Origin: an uncultured Pseudomonadota bacterium
Lineage (GTDB): Bacteria > Pseudomonadota > Gammaproteobacteria > Burkholderiales > Methylophilaceae
Direction of reading: 5' to 3'
NCBI GenBank assembly: GCA_903926935.1
Contig: CAIYLB010000117.1
Coordinates: forward strand, 1-37,420
DNA: 37,420 bases
This document shows positions 1 to 10,960 of this stretch, one piece after another (the first letter of the stretch is position 1; every line of letters starts with the position of its first letter). Position numbers and translations under genes: made by a program. Under the pieces are notes generated by a model that saw only the letters and a list, made by a program, of their open reading frames with translations, was not told where the DNA came from and did no database searches.

Positions 1-249
1 CCGTGGCAGCATGGTATTAATGAAAATACCAATGGATTACTTAGGCAGTACCTGCCAAAAGGTGAAGACCTGAGTGTCTTTAGCCAAGAAGAGTTAGATG
101 CGATTGCGTGGAAATTGAATACCAGACCATGCAAATTGCTAGGGCTCAAATGCCCTGCTGAGTTGTTCACTCAAGATGTATTTGATTTTAGGCAGTATCA
201 TGCTGAAATTTTTGCACTTCAACCTCGAAACCATCATCATAGTACATAG
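1..249 (+). mobile_element. IS30-family transposase, C-terminal fragment (cut by window edge)
   Basis: The first frame is open from base 1 to a TAG at 247-249 and gives 82 residues. It begins PWQHGINENTNGLLRQYLPK and continues with LNTRPCKLLGLKCPAELF. This is the C-terminal end of IS30-family DDE transposases: the glutamate in the NENTNG motif is the third catalytic acid, and the LNxRPxKxLGxxxPxE segment is typical of the family. The 5' part and left end lie outside the window. The stop is only 13 bases from the stop of the convergent efflux outer-membrane gene, so the right inverted repeat must lie very close to, or over, the end of that gene. I could not identify the repeat without the left end. 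The visible part shows no frameshift. Confidence 0.88.
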
Positions 250-262
250 CCTCGATGACATT

Positions 263-1711
263 TTAAGGTTTTTTAATTAAACTGTTTAAGGCTGACGTAT
301 TCCAGCCACCTCCTAATGCCGTTACAAGTAAAACGGCCGCTGTAAGCCGGTTACTTTGAATCCCCAGCGCAGTTATTTCATTATTAAGTGCAATAGTTTC
401 TACAGTGACTACGTTTAAATAAGTAATTGTGCCTGCCTTGTATTGATTAAGAGTGATTTGAAGTGATTCTTGAGCTGATTTAACTGCATCATCTTGTAGT
501 TGAGCTTCCTCCTCTAGAATGCGCAGCGCGGCGAGATTATCTTCTACCTGTTGAAATGCAAGCAAAATGGTTTGTCGATAATTAGCAGCATTTTGGTCAT
601 AAACTGCCAAGGCCTCGGCCGTTTGTGCCTTGCGTAGGCCGCCATCAAAAATAGTTTGTGCCAATACTGGCCCCATTGACCAGAACCGAGCTGGCGCACT
701 TAACCAATTGGCAAAGCTTGGACTTTGTGAGCCGAGCACGGCAGATATTGTTAGACTAGGGTAAAAAGCGGCTTCGGCTACCCCTATTTTCGCATTCGCT
801 TGGGCGGCACGTCTTTCGGCAGCAGCAATATCTGGCCGACGCTCTAATAGTTGAGATGGAATTCCAGTTGGAATTGCTGGGGGCAGTGCAACAAAAGCAT
901 TGCCGGCTGGTTCAATTGTAAGTTCTGAGGGTGCCTTACCCATCAGAATTGCAATAGCATGTTCTAGCTGTGCGCGCTGAACTCCAACATCTATAGCCTG
1001 TGCCTTGGCCGATTTTAGCTGGGTTTCTGCCGCCACAACATCAGCGCGTGCAGCGACGCCTACCGCGAATTGATTTTGTGTCAGTTCTAAGGACTTTTCA
1101 TAATTAGCGACGGTATTATTCAATAGCATTTTTCTTGCATCATTGGTACGCAACAAAAAGTAATCTTGCACTAACGCAGTCTGTGCGCTTAGCTTAGCCG
1201 CTTCAAGGTCTGCCGCGCTGGCCTGTAAACCGGCATTACCAGCTTCCACTGCACGTTGGATACGACCCCAAACATCTGGCTCCCAGCTCGCTCCTAAGTT
1301 TAGATTGTAATTTGACGCGCTACTGCTAACATTTGATGTATTCGATGCATTCAATGCTTTCGATGCTTGGCTACGAGTTACAGAAGCTCCGCCTGTCACG
1401 GTAGGATAATAACTTGCTTGTGACTGTTGGGCTAATGCCCTAGCTTGACGATATTGCGCTTCTGCGGCGCGAATATTCTGGTTGGAGATTTCCACTTGTA
1501 TTACTAATTTATTCAGTTCAGTATCGCCAAAAATATCCCACCATTGACCACGAGGTTGCTCATCCTGAGGTTGAGCAGATTTCCAATCAATTTTCTCTTT
1601 AAAAGCTGCTGGCGTTTCCATTGTTGGCTTGACGTAGTTTGGCCCTACGGCACAAGCTGACAGCATGGTAATCAGCAAAGCTATCTGTGTGGTTTCAATA
1701 AATCTAGACAT
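263..1711 (-). CDS. RND efflux outer membrane lipoprotein (NodT/OprM/TolC family)
   Basis: Outer-membrane channel partner of the MdtABC pump encoded just upstream. From the Met at 1711 the protein has 482 residues. The N-terminus is a lipoprotein signal (hydrophobic core, then LSAC), with the lipidated cysteine at residue 20, followed by CAVGPNYVKP, a hallmark of NodT-type factors. Two outer-membrane efflux (OEP) repeats cover about 70-260 and 290-475; ERRPDIAAAERR and NQYKAGTITYLNVV are characteristic. An ATG at 1723 is also possible, but it has no ribosome site, while GGAG stands 6 bases before the 1711 ATG. The gene starts 17 bases after mdtC stops, so it is the last gene of the operon. 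Length and motifs look intact. Confidence 0.93.
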   Translation of the reverse strand: MSRFIETTQIALLITMLSACAVGPNYVKPTMETPAAFKEKIDWKSAQPQDEQPRGQWWDIFGDTELNKLVIQVEISNQNIRAAEAQYRQARALAQQSQASYYPTVTGGASVTRSQASKALNASNTSNVSSSASNYNLNLGASWEPDVWGRIQRAVEAGNAGLQASAADLEAAKLSAQTALVQDYFLLRTNDARKMLLNNTVANYEKSLELTQNQFAVGVAARADVVAAETQLKSAKAQAIDVGVQRAQLEHAIAILMGKAPSELTIEPAGNAFVALPPAIPTGIPSQLLERRPDIAAAERRAAQANAKIGVAEAAFYPSLTISAVLGSQSPSFANWLSAPARFWSMGPVLAQTIFDGGLRKAQTAEALAVYDQNAANYRQTILLAFQQVEDNLAALRILEEEAQLQDDAVKSAQESLQITLNQYKAGTITYLNVVTVETIALNNEITALGIQSNRLTAAVLLVTALGGGWNTSALNSLIKKP

Positions 1712-1728
1712 TGACGACTCCATATTAT

Positions 1729-4700
1729 TTATACTGCCAAATCGATAGGTAAAGCTTTACGTAGATTACGTTGCTTCCACCATACACTTAACCTATCCAT
1801 GTAGAGGTAAACTACTGGTGTGGTGTACAGCGTTAGTATCTGACTAAGGATTAGTCCGCCGACAATAGAGATACCGAGTGGTTGACGTAACTCGTAACCT
1901 TCACCGAGTCCCAATGCTAGTGGCAATGCGCCTAGTAAGGCGGCCATTGTCGTCATCATAATGGGTCGAAAACGTAACTCACAAGCTTCATAAATGGCTT
2001 CTTGTGCGCTAAGGCCGCGGTTGCGCTGGGCATCAATAGCAAAATCTATCAGCATGATGGCATTTTTCTTAACAATTCCAATCAGCAGTATCACGCCTAT
2101 CATCGCCATGATATTAAACTCCATACCGAAAGCTAGTAGAGCCAGTAAAGCGCCAACTCCAGCAGAAGGTAGCGTAGAGATAATAGTTAAGGGGTGAATA
2201 TAGCTTTCATAGAGCATGCCTAGCACAATGTAAACAGTTAATAAGGCGGCTAATATTAACCAAGGCTGATTTTGTAATGAAGCTTGAAATACCTTGGCGG
2301 TACCTTGGAAACCACCGCGAATTGAATTAGGCACACCAATACTCGCGAAAGACTGATCTATAGCAATAGTTGCTTGTGAGAGCGATACACCTGGTTTAAG
2401 GTTGAAAGAAATGGTGGAGGCGGCAAACTGCCCTTGATGATTCACAGCCAGTGGACCTGTCGACGGTTCGAAGTGGCTGATTGCAGAAAGGGGCACCTGT
2501 TTACCGTTGGCAGTCACAATATAAACATCACGCAGCGATTCTGGATTTTGCCAATATTGTGGTGCCACTTCCATCACCACATAATATTGATTTAGTGGTG
2601 CATAAATTGTTGAAACTTGGCGTTGCCCATAATATCCATTGAGTGTGGCGTCAATCATTTTAACCGTGACACCCAACCTAGCCGCTGCGTCTCGGTCAAT
2701 GGTCAGTAAGGTTTGGCTACCTTTGTCCTGCTTGTCACCATTCACATCGGCAATGCCTGGTATAAGTGTTAATGCCTCACGAATCTTGGGTTCCCATGTT
2801 TGCAACTCTTTTAAATCATCCGCCTGTAGTGTGTATTGGTATTGTGCATTGCCTTGACGCCCACCCATACGAATATCTTGATTTGACTGTAAAAACAAAT
2901 TAGCACCAGGTTCACGTGACAACTTAGGGCGAAGTCTGGCAATAACTTGGTCAGCAGTCTCTTTACGCTCGGATCGTGATTTGAGTGCTAGGAATATGAA
3001 GCCGCCATTACGTTGACCCCCACCGATAAATCCAACGACATTTTCGACAGCTGGGTCGCGTTGGATGATGGTAATAAAGTCAGTGAGTTTGTGTCGCATG
3101 GCTTGAAATGAGATGCTTTGGTCGGCTTGGATTGCACCTGAAATACGCCCAGTATCCTGTTGCGGAAAAAAACCTTTAGGGACGATGATGTACAGATATA
3201 CATTCAGGCATATAGTGATCAGTAATATCAGCATGGTCAGTAATCCGTGGCGTAACACAACGTCCAAACTATTTTTATAAGCGTCTAGTAAAGCATTGAA
3301 AGCACGTTCACTTAGCTTAGAAATTAATCCCTGCTTGGCAACTGGTTGATGTTTGAGTAGGCGCGCGCACATCATTGGAGTTAATGTCAGTGAAACAAGC
3401 AAAGATACCGCGACCGCAACTGATAAGGTAACCGCAAATTCACGTAGCAAACGTCCAACGATACCGCCCATCAATAATAAGGGCAAGAATACTGCAATGA
3501 GTGAAACGCTCATGGAAATCACGGTAAAGGTCACTTCGCGTGTGCCTTTAAGCGTCGCTTGCATTGGGGATTCGCCATTTTCGATATGACGCGACACATT
3601 TTCCAGCACCACGATGGCATCATCCACCACAAAACCTGTCGCGACAGTCAGCGCCATCAGCGATAGATTGTCCAGACTATAGCCGCACAGATACATCACA
3701 GCAAAAGTGCCCAGCAGCGAGACTGGCACAGCGATTGCAGGAATCAGCGTAGCACGCGGGTTGCGTAAAAACAGGAATACCACCATGATGACCAGACCAA
3801 TAGACATTGCCAAAGTCAATTCAACATCATGCACTGAAGCACGAATTGTTGGTGTGCGGTCGCTTACCACGATAGTATCAATTGCTCCAGGAATAGAAGC
3901 GCGTAACTGAGGTAATTCAGCTCGGATAAGATCTACAGTTTCAATGATATTAGCACCAGGCTGGCGGCGAATCTGAACCAGTACTGCTTGCTTGCCGTTA
4001 GCGATACCTTCGTTGCGTAAATCTTGTACTGAATCTTCAACCTCCGCTACATCGCTTAACCTTACTGCTGCGCCGTTATGGTAAGCAATGATAATTGGTA
4101 AATAATCTTTTGCATGGCGTATCTGATCATTGGCATATATTTGCCATTGGTGATCGCCATCTTCAATAACGCCCTTAGGTCGATTGCCATTAGTGGTTGA
4201 TATTGCATTACTGACAGTCGAAAGACTAACTCCATATTTATTAAGAGCATTGGGGTTAAGTTCTACACGTACTGCTGGCAAAGAGCTACCACCAACACTA
4301 ACTTGACCTACACCTTTAATCTGCGAAAGTTTCTGGGCCATGATGGTTGATGCAGCATCGTAAAGTTGTCCCTGAGAAAGGCTATTAGAAGTCAGTGCAA
4401 GGATGAGAATTGGCGAATCTGCTGGGTTTACTTTGCGGTAGGTTGGATTGCTAGGTAAATTGCTAGGTAGTAAAGTGCGTGCTGCGTTAATAGCAGCTTG
4501 TACATCTCGTGCTGCACCATTAATGTCGCGCTCTAAGTCGAATTGCAGCGTAACATTCGTTGTACCTAGAGCGCTTGATGAGGTCATCTCATTGACGCCG
4601 GCAATACGACCGAGTGATCGTTCTAGAGGCGTTGCCACTGCCGTTGCCATCGTTTCTGGGCTGGCACCTGGTAAGGAAGCTGATACTGATATAACCGGAA

Positions 4701-4824
4701 AATCCACCTGAGGTAAAGCTGCTACCGGCAATAGATTGAACGAGACGATGCCGACCAGTGTGATGCCAAGCATCAGCAGACTAGTAGCAACAGGTCTATT
4801 CACAAAAATAGCGGAGAAACTCAT
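1729..4824 (-). CDS. mdtC: RND multidrug efflux permease subunit MdtC
   Basis: Inner-membrane proton-driven drug exporter, 1031 residues, the usual RND length. The N-terminus ([20 protein letters not shown]) is the first membrane helix. The segment [20 protein letters not shown] and [17 protein letters not shown] match MdtC closely. The proton-relay aspartate pair in the fourth helix is seen in [14 protein letters not shown] (around residue 400), and the lysine of the tenth helix in [14 protein letters not shown]. In E. coli MdtB2-MdtC form a heterotrimer in which MdtC is thought to bind drug; I assume the same here. The ATG overlaps the mdtB stop (ATGA at 4821-4824) and has no clear ribosome site, so translation is probably coupled to mdtB. 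Confidence 0.94.
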   Translation of the reverse strand: MSFSAIFVNRPVATSLLMLGITLVGIVSFNLLPVAALPQVDFPVISVSASLPGASPETMATAVATPLERSLGRIAGVNEMTSSSALGTTNVTLQFDLERDINGAARDVQAAINAARTLLPSNLPSNPTYRKVNPADSPILILALTSNSLSQGQLYDAASTIMAQKLSQIKGVGQVSVGGSSLPAVRVELNPNALNKYGVSLSTVSNAISTTNGNRPKGVIEDGDHQWQIYANDQIRHAKDYLPIIIAYHNGAAVRLSDVAEVEDSVQDLRNEGIANGKQAVLVQIRRQPGANIIETVDLIRAELPQLRASIPGAIDTIVVSDRTPTIRASVHDVELTLAMSIGLVIMVVFLFLRNPRATLIPAIAVPVSLLGTFAVMYLCGYSLDNLSLMALTVATGFVVDDAIVVLENVSRHIENGESPMQATLKGTREVTFTVISMSVSLIAVFLPLLLMGGIVGRLLREFAVTLSVAVAVSLLVSLTLTPMMCARLLKHQPVAKQGLISKLSERAFNALLDAYKNSLDVVLRHGLLTMLILLITICLNVYLYIIVPKGFFPQQDTGRISGAIQADQSISFQAMRHKLTDFITIIQRDPAVENVVGFIGGGQRNGGFIFLALKSRSERKETADQVIARLRPKLSREPGANLFLQSNQDIRMGGRQGNAQYQYTLQADDLKELQTWEPKIREALTLIPGIADVNGDKQDKGSQTLLTIDRDAAARLGVTVKMIDATLNGYYGQRQVSTIYAPLNQYYVVMEVAPQYWQNPESLRDVYIVTANGKQVPLSAISHFEPSTGPLAVNHQGQFAASTISFNLKPGVSLSQATIAIDQSFASIGVPNSIRGGFQGTAKVFQASLQNQPWLILAALLTVYIVLGMLYESYIHPLTIISTLPSAGVGALLALLAFGMEFNIMAMIGVILLIGIVKKNAIMLIDFAIDAQRNRGLSAQEAIYEACELRFRPIMMTTMAALLGALPLALGLGEGYELRQPLGISIVGGLILSQILTLYTTPVVYLYMDRLSVWWKQRNLRKALPIDLAV

Positions 4825-7800
4825 GTCGAACTAGCGTTATCTTCAAGCCCAATAGGTTGGGCTATAACACCTAACCCTAAGCGGTTGGCGAGAGAATCGA
4901 ATGCCAAATAGATTACCGGTGTGGTGAACAAGGTCAGTACTTGGCTGACAATTAGACCACCCACCATCGTTAACCCTAGTGGATGACGCAATTCTGAACC
5001 TACGCCACTACCCAGCATCAGCGGCAATGCGCCAAGTAAGGATGCCATTGTGGTCATGAGAATAGGTCGCAAACGTAGCAAGCAGGCTTGGTAGATAGCA
5101 TCGCGTGCTGACATACCTTGCTCGCGCTGTGCTTCAAGTGCAAAATCAATCATCATGATGGCGTTCTTTTTGACGATACCAATGAGTAGAATGATGCCAA
5201 TGATAGCAACGATTCCTAAGTCATTACCCGAAATCATCAAAGCCAAAAGAGCACCCAGACCGGCTGAAGGCAAAGTGGAAAGGATAGTAATTGGGTGTAT
5301 ATAGCTTTCATAAAGTACGCCCAATACAATATACATGGTCACTACTGCAGCCAAAAGTAACAACAGTTGATTGGCTAAAGAGGCTGTAAATGCTGCCATA
5401 GCGCCCTGTAACACGACACGGGTACTTACTGGCAGTGCTAGATCCTGTTTGGCTGCATTGATAATATTAGCGGCATCGCTAAGTGAAGCACCTTTTTCAA
5501 GGTTAAATGAAATATTAGCTGCGGGGAATTGTCCTAAGTGGTTAATTGCCAAAGGTGCCTCACGCTGACTTATTTTGGCTATACTGTTAAGTGGTACTTG
5601 TCCTCCAGTTGTGCCGTTGCTGTTAATAGCCGTCACATAAATGCCATTCAAAGCACTTAAGCCATTGCGAAACTCTGGCGCGACTTCCAGCACCACCCGA
5701 TACTGATTAGATTGTGTGTAAATAGTAGAAATTAGACGCTGGCCAAAGGCATTGTAAAGCGCATTATCAATGGCTGCGGTGGTAATGCCAAGCTGACTGG
5801 CAGCATCACGATTAATTTCCAAATAGACCTGCAAGCCACGATCTTGCATATCACTCGCAACATCTTTCAGCATTGTAGACTGCCGCAAACGCGCTAGCAT
5901 ACGTTCAACGCCAGCCGTTAATACCGACTGGTCGGCATCTTCCATCATGAATTGATATTGACTACGACTCACGCGGTCTTCAATCGTCAGATCCTGCACG
6001 GGTTGCATGTACAGGGTAATCCCCCCAACCTCCATTAGCGTACCTTGCAAGCGCTTTATGGTGACTTGCATATCATCTCTACGCTGCGCTTTTGGTTTGA
6101 GGTTGATTAGCATGCGTCCACTGTTGAGCGTGGTATTAATGCCGTCAACCCCTATAAAAGAAGACAGGCTTTCTACTGATGGATCTTTGAGTATTACATC
6201 GACCAGTGCTTGTTGACGCTCTGCCATCGTGGAAAATGAAACAGACTGCGGTGCTTCAGAAATGCCTTGAATCACGCCCGTATCTTGCACTGGAAAAAAT
6301 CCTTTAGGCACCATGATATACAAGGCTACAGTGAGCGCTAGAGTCATAAATGCAACCAGCAATGTTAGCCAGCGATAATTGAGTACATGCGTCAGGGTTT
6401 TGCCGTAAAGGCGAGTCATACCGTCAATAAAATTCCCTGTGGTATTGTAAAACCATCCTCGTTCTGACGTTGGAATATGGCGTAAAAGCTTTGCACACAT
6501 CATTGGAGTTAGTGTTAGCGAGACAAATGCAGAGATTAGAATTGCTACAGCAAGTGTGATGGCAAACTCGCGGAATAAACGACCAACGACATCGCCCATA
6601 AATAAGAGTGGAATTAACACTGCAATTAATGACAAAGTAAGTGAGATGATGGTGAAGCCAATTTGTTTTGCACCTTTAAGCGCAGCTTCCAAAGGTGATT
6701 CACCTTGTTCAATATAACGCATAATATTTTCTATCATCACAACTGCGTCATCTACGACAAAGCCAGTAGCAATGGTTAACGCCATTAATGTTAAATTGTT
6801 GATGCTGAAATTTGCAAGATACATTACGCCAAAGGTGCCGACCAGCGACAACGGCACCGCAATACTAGGAATGATGGTGGCAGGAATGCTACGTAGGAAC
6901 AGAAAAATTACCATGACAACTAGCGCTACAGAGAGCATTAGTTCGAATTGCACGTCTTTAACAGAAGCGCGGATAGTCACTGTTCGATCAGTTAACACTG
7001 TAACGTCCACAGCGCCAGGTAATGAAGCTTGTAATTGAGGTAGCAAAGCTTTAACGCGATCAACCACTTCAATCACATTTGCCCCTGGTTGGCGTTGAAT
7101 ATTAAGAATCACCGCAGGCTCACGGTTTGCCCAAGCGGCTAATCGAATGTTTTCAGCATCACTTACTACCCTTGCCACATCGCTTAGCCTTACCGCCGCG
7201 CCATTTCGATAGGCTACGATTAATTTTTGGTACTCTTCTGGCGTTTTGATCTGATCATTAGCATCAATGGTCGAAGCACGAGAAGGCCCATCAAAACTGC
7301 CTTTGGCCTGAGAGAGATTACTGTTGGTGATGGCAATGTGTACATCCTCTAAGGCCACGCCGTATGCAGCCAGTGCCTTTGGATTTGCCTGTATACGCAC
7401 CGCTGGGCGCTGTCCACCAGTGATGCTAACCAGCCCGACACCTGATAATTGAGAAATTTTTTGTGCCAAACGTGTGTCTGCTAAATCCTCAACACTGGTT
7501 AAAGGCAAAGTTTTCGAACTTAAGGCCAGCGTTAAGATTGGTGCATCAGCAGGATTTACTTTGCTATAAACGGGCGGCATGGGTAAATCAACAGGCAAAA
7601 AATTACTGCCTGCATTAATTGCTGCCTGAACTTGTTGCTCAGCGACATCAAGTTTTATCGTTAGGTTGAATTGTAGCGTGATTACTGATGCGCCACCTGA
7701 GCTGGTGGAAGACATTTGATTCAGCCCTGGCATTTGACCAAATTGACGTTCTAATGGTGCCGTAATGGAGGATGTTACAACGTCTGGACTAGCACCTGGG

Positions 7801-7952
7801 TATAAAGTGACGACTTGTATTGTCGGGTAGTCCACTTCAGGTAATGCCGATATTGGCAGAATGCGATAAGCTAACAGGCCAGAAAGAAATATGGCCAGCA
7901 TTAGTAGCGAGGTCGCTACCGGGCGCAGGATAAATAGACGGGATGGATTCAT
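4821..7952 (-). CDS. mdtB: RND multidrug efflux permease subunit MdtB
   Basis: Second RND permease of the pump, 1043 residues, paralogous to the next gene mdtC. It starts [20 protein letters not shown], typical of MdtB, and carries [20 protein letters not shown], the proton-relay pair in [18 protein letters not shown], and [18 protein letters not shown]. Membrane helices and the two large periplasmic loops follow the RND plan. MdtB is expected to supply the proton-translocating subunits of an MdtB2C trimer (known for E. coli; inferred here). AAGG lies 8 bases before the ATG, and mdtA stops 9 bases upstream, so it belongs to the mdtABC operon. Substrates cannot be read from sequence; E. coli MdtABC exports novobiocin and bile salts. 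Confidence 0.94.
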   Translation of the reverse strand: MNPSRLFILRPVATSLLMLAIFLSGLLAYRILPISALPEVDYPTIQVVTLYPGASPDVVTSSITAPLERQFGQMPGLNQMSSTSSGGASVITLQFNLTIKLDVAEQQVQAAINAGSNFLPVDLPMPPVYSKVNPADAPILTLALSSKTLPLTSVEDLADTRLAQKISQLSGVGLVSITGGQRPAVRIQANPKALAAYGVALEDVHIAITNSNLSQAKGSFDGPSRASTIDANDQIKTPEEYQKLIVAYRNGAAVRLSDVARVVSDAENIRLAAWANREPAVILNIQRQPGANVIEVVDRVKALLPQLQASLPGAVDVTVLTDRTVTIRASVKDVQFELMLSVALVVMVIFLFLRSIPATIIPSIAVPLSLVGTFGVMYLANFSINNLTLMALTIATGFVVDDAVVMIENIMRYIEQGESPLEAALKGAKQIGFTIISLTLSLIAVLIPLLFMGDVVGRLFREFAITLAVAILISAFVSLTLTPMMCAKLLRHIPTSERGWFYNTTGNFIDGMTRLYGKTLTHVLNYRWLTLLVAFMTLALTVALYIMVPKGFFPVQDTGVIQGISEAPQSVSFSTMAERQQALVDVILKDPSVESLSSFIGVDGINTTLNSGRMLINLKPKAQRRDDMQVTIKRLQGTLMEVGGITLYMQPVQDLTIEDRVSRSQYQFMMEDADQSVLTAGVERMLARLRQSTMLKDVASDMQDRGLQVYLEINRDAASQLGITTAAIDNALYNAFGQRLISTIYTQSNQYRVVLEVAPEFRNGLSALNGIYVTAINSNGTTGGQVPLNSIAKISQREAPLAINHLGQFPAANISFNLEKGASLSDAANIINAAKQDLALPVSTRVVLQGAMAAFTASLANQLLLLLAAVVTMYIVLGVLYESYIHPITILSTLPSAGLGALLALMISGNDLGIVAIIGIILLIGIVKKNAIMMIDFALEAQREQGMSARDAIYQACLLRLRPILMTTMASLLGALPLMLGSGVGSELRHPLGLTMVGGLIVSQVLTLFTTPVIYLAFDSLANRLGLGVIAQPIGLEDNASST

Positions 7953-7961
7953 CGTACGACC

Positions 7962-9257
7962 TTATTCGGCGTTCTGTTTTTTATGCCAACCTGATTTTCT
8001 CTTGGCCGGGTCATGCTCTGCTTTACTCGAAGCATCTTTTTGTGCCTCAGCTGCACCGGCACCGGTAGTCGCCACTTTAATTTTTGCGCCATCACGCAAT
8101 TTATCTATACCGTCAACCACCACTTCATCTTGTAAGCTTAAGCCTTGGATGATAGAAATATATTCACCCTCAACATTGCCAGTCTTCACAGGTCGAAGTG
8201 TGACAGAATGTCCTTGATTGACCACATACACATAATCGCCATTCTTGCCATGCTGTAAGGCAGTCAAAGGCATAACTATTGCATTCTTTTGTACATCTAT
8301 CAGTAGCTTGATATTCACAAATTGATTCGGAAATAATGCACCATCATCATTTTTGAAAATCGCCCGCATTTTAATGCTGCCCGTAGTCGTATCAATCAGG
8401 TTATCTGTGGTAAGTAAAACACCACTTGCCAGCTTTATGCTTTGTCCACGGTCGAACGCATCTACTGCAACATTGGTGGCAGATTTCATGCGCAGAGCGA
8501 CAGCCGGTAAATTGTCTTCTGGCAGGCTAAACAACACTGTAATAGGTTGTAACTGCGTGATAGTCGCAATGCTGGTAGTATTTGTACTTTGAATAATATT
8601 GCCGGGATCTACTTGACGCAAACCAATGCGCCCACTAATCGGTGCGATGATGTGGCAATAGCTCAATTGCAATTTGGCATTATCCACTTGAGACTGATCG
8701 ATAGCGACTGCGCCATGATATTGTCTGACCAGCGAGTCTTGTGTGTCTAACGTTTGCTTGGAGATGGAGCTTTGAGCAATCAAGGTTTTGTACCTATCCA
8801 AATCTAACAGGGCGTTATCCAGCAAGGCTTTGTCTTTCTTTAGCTGACCTTCCGCCTGTGCACGCTGAATTTCATAGGGGCGTGTGTCAATGAGTGCTAA
8901 CAATTGCCCCTTCTTGACCATCTGCCCTTCATTAAAAAATAGATTAAGCACTTGGCCATTCACCTGTGAAGTGACAACCACTGTGTTACGAGGCGTCACT
9001 GTACCTAATGAATTCAAATAGACATTCATGTCACGCTGACTAGGCTTTGCAACCAATACTGGTGTAGGCCTTGATTTTTGGTTAAATTTCTCCCTGTCTG
9101 AGTTACCCGCAGCTTGATGCAATCTTCCATAAATAAACCATGAAATAGATCCAACGATCAATATGGCTAAAAGCCACTTCCATCCCTGTATTTTATTTGC
9201 TTTTTTTGTAACGCTATTAGCTTGCGTCAATAAAAGTGGATTTTTTTCTGATGTCAT
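7962..9257 (-). CDS. mdtA: RND efflux periplasmic adaptor MdtA (membrane fusion protein)
   Basis: First gene of the efflux operon; 431 residues. One N-terminal membrane anchor (about 27-45, GWKWLLAILIVGSISWFIYG) is followed by the HlyD/MFP layout: beta-barrel and lipoyl halves flanking an alpha-helical hairpin (about 135-195), with the second lipoyl half marked by APISGRIGLRQVDPGNII. The adaptor joins the MdtB/C permease to the outer membrane channel. The C-terminal 30 residues are Lys/His/Ala rich and look disordered. AAGG stands 8 bases before the ATG. A promoter with an overlapping inverted repeat lies about 75-110 bases upstream (9331-9366). No regulator gene adjoins the operon, so the repressor or activator is presumably encoded elsewhere. 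Confidence 0.93.
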   Translation of the reverse strand: MTSEKNPLLLTQANSVTKKANKIQGWKWLLAILIVGSISWFIYGRLHQAAGNSDREKFNQKSRPTPVLVAKPSQRDMNVYLNSLGTVTPRNTVVVTSQVNGQVLNLFFNEGQMVKKGQLLALIDTRPYEIQRAQAEGQLKKDKALLDNALLDLDRYKTLIAQSSISKQTLDTQDSLVRQYHGAVAIDQSQVDNAKLQLSYCHIIAPISGRIGLRQVDPGNIIQSTNTTSIATITQLQPITVLFSLPEDNLPAVALRMKSATNVAVDAFDRGQSIKLASGVLLTTDNLIDTTTGSIKMRAIFKNDDGALFPNQFVNIKLLIDVQKNAIVMPLTALQHGKNGDYVYVVNQGHSVTLRPVKTGNVEGEYISIIQGLSLQDEVVVDGIDKLRDGAKIKVATTGAGAAEAQKDASSKAEHDPAKRKSGWHKKQNAE

Positions 9258-9330
9258 AAAACAACCTTGGGTATTTCAGCTGATCGTAAATCTATGATGC
9301 TTGAACGATACTGATTTAAAAATAAACTTT

Positions 9331-9366
9331 AAAGTAACAACTGATGGATTCATGTCAAGAATCCAT
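9331..9366 (-). promoter_or_regulatory. Predicted promoter/operator of the mdtABC operon
   Basis: On the minus strand a consensus -35 box TTGACA (9358-9353) is followed after 16 bases by TACTTT (9336-9331). The -35 box lies in the 7-base loop of a perfect 8-bp inverted repeat, ATGGATTC (9344-9351) and GAATCCAT (9359-9366). The expected transcript would start near 9324, about 67 bases before mdtA. A dyad centred on the -35 box is a common position for a repressor, or for an activator of MerR or two-component type. Prediction from sequence only. Confidence 0.6.
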
Positions 9367-9827
9367 TTGGGCATATCGAATGCTTTAATAAGTTACAGTA
9401 TTTATAGTCTCGTGTAAAACTAAAGAACCAAAAAAGATAAGTAACAAAAGATCAGAAAGGCTAAGGCAATGCATACTAACGATTCAATGAGAAAAGTAAG
9501 GAGTAAAACCCTTCCTAGTATAGCCATTACTGCCAACCAATCACTTATTTATAAGATAAGAAATTAGAACATCGAAACTCATATTGTATATTTCTAAGTT
9601 AAGGCGTTTTGTATCTTTAAGTATCAACAATGATCGCTTCTATGAAAGCTTTACGCTTTTTCAGGAGTGACAGCCTGTATTTTTATGCAAAATTGTATGG
9701 GAATTATTTTTTCTAAACAACAGGAAAAATATGAGAATTTATATTTGAAGGTGTCATGAATTTGGATTAATTAACTGATTAATCAAGCATGATGTTTGAT
9801 TCTTAAAATACTTTAAAGTAGAAACTT
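9367..9827. other. Non-coding AT-rich stretch between mdtA promoter and DUF4337 gene
   Basis: No reading frame with a ribosome site was found on either strand. The palindrome TACTTTAAAGTA occurs at 9809-9820, just past the stop of the DUF4337 gene; its 10-bp core also occurs at 9326-9335 over the -10 region of the mdtA promoter. No convincing terminator was seen. Confidence 0.5.
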
Positions 9828-10364
9828 TTACAAAAAAACAAAAAAACCATCCGCAAAATAAACTAAGCCAATCAAGCCAGCCAAACTACCACCAAACCAA
9901 ACAGCTTTCTTTTTTAGCAGCCCGGCTATTGAAGACAATAAAATCGCTATTTGCAAATAAATTACGGCTATACCAAAAGCTTTAGAGTGAATCTGCGCTT
10001 CATCTCGGACTCCTTCAAGTTGCTTGGCTTTCGCCTGAGCTTCAGCTTTTTCCTTTTCGTACTTTTCTATCTTTTTTTGATATTCTGAAATCTTATTGGT
10101 GTAAATAGATGACAGTTTTTGATTCGATGTTGACTTAAACCCGATCAGATCAAGTTCCATTTTTTCGGCTTGAAGCTGATAAATGTAGGATTTAATACTT
10201 TTTGATTGATAATAAGCCCACACATCAGAGGCCTGCGCTTGGCTGATAACAGACTTTGTTGAATATCCGCCACCTTTGAATGTAGAGAGTGTTGCGCAAA
10301 CGGCAAATATTACGGTGGTTAATGCTAGATAGTTTAACCAAGCCTCTTTCTTTTCTTCTGCCAT
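9828..10364 (-). CDS. DUF4337 domain membrane protein
   Basis: Protein of 178 residues from the Met at 10364. It begins AEEKKEAWLNYLALTTVIFA, the signature start of DUF4337 proteins. One N-terminal helix (about 9-27), a Lys/Glu/Gln-rich coiled coil (about 85-125, from KISEYQKKIEKYEKEKAEAQ) and two C-terminal hydrophobic helices (about 131-150 and 157-178) are visible. The family has no established function. Possible starts exist at 10406 and 10367, but AAGGA lies 7 bases before the 10364 ATG and family members start there. It is a single gene, divergent in content from its neighbours, and no operon is evident. Confidence 0.82.
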   Translation of the reverse strand: MAEEKKEAWLNYLALTTVIFAVCATLSTFKGGGYSTKSVISQAQASDVWAYYQSKSIKSYIYQLQAEKMELDLIGFKSTSNQKLSSIYTNKISEYQKKIEKYEKEKAEAQAKAKQLEGVRDEAQIHSKAFGIAVIYLQIAILLSSIAGLLKKKAVWFGGSLAGLIGLVYFADGFFVFL

Positions 10365-10442
10365 CATACTTTCCTTAATACAATCTCGACTCACGCTTTG
10401 CGGCATGAGGTCACCCTAAGCTGAATTTGGTGTCATTAGTGA

Positions 10443-10886
10443 TTAGTGGTCATGTCCACGGTCGTGGTCGTTGCCTTGGTGACCATCTCTCTGATCATCT
10501 CTACGTTTATCATTGTGTTTATCCCTATAATCATCCTGCCGGCCACGATGTTGTTCTTGGTAGCGCGGGGCGTAATTTTGGTTATACCAATCATCCTGTA
10601 CAAAAAAAACTCGCTCGCCACAGGCATTATATTCAGCGCAGTGTCTTCTCCAATGTCTTACGTGGTCTTGTGGTACCCGAAGATAGATTGGTGGTCGACC
10701 GACCAGCCCTGGCTGAACGATTATTGGCTGACTATAAATGACTGGTGGAGACGGGTATCCACCAATGTCGAGTTGGCCATAGAAACCTGGCTGACCAATA
10801 CTAATAGAGACACCTACATCGGCCGCCACTGCCGATGTAGTGATGGCGACAGCTGCTATGCCTACTGCGATTAGAAAACACTTCAT
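10443..10886 (-). CDS. Secreted His/Asp/Arg-rich protein of unknown function
   Basis: 147 residues with a Sec signal peptide (about 1-22, ending in AVAA). The mature part has a Gly/Pro/Tyr-rich stretch, then VPQDHVRHWRRHCAEYNACG and a Tyr/Asn-rich segment, and ends in a highly charged tail (about 113-147) dominated by Arg, Asp, His and Gln, finishing HDRGHDH. Similar exported proteins with a HxxHWxxHCxxYNACG core occur in betaproteobacteria, without known function. Two cysteines could form a disulfide. GGAG lies 8 bases before the ATG, supporting expression. The His/Asp tail could bind metal, which is only a guess. Long open frames on the opposite strand here are by-products of the biased codons. 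Confidence 0.75.
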   Translation of the reverse strand: MKCFLIAVGIAAVAITTSAVAADVGVSISIGQPGFYGQLDIGGYPSPPVIYSQPIIVQPGLVGRPPIYLRVPQDHVRHWRRHCAEYNACGERVFFVQDDWYNQNYAPRYQEQHRGRQDDYRDKHNDKRRDDQRDGHQGNDHDRGHDH

Positions 10887-10960
10887 ATTAAATCTCCAGT
10901 TGAGCTTAATCTATTGCCATAAGTTAAGTGATAGCAAATTGACTCAGCTCTATATAAACT

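Noticed and set aside
1994-7038. Several plus-strand frames of 60-90 codons across the efflux genes
   Set aside because: All lie opposite well-supported RND genes, without ribosome sites or recognisable domains.
10446-10874. Long plus-strand open frame opposite the secreted protein gene
   Set aside because: It mirrors the charged, codon-biased tail of the minus-strand gene, lacks a ribosome site and resembles no family; the minus gene has a signal peptide and a good ribosome site.
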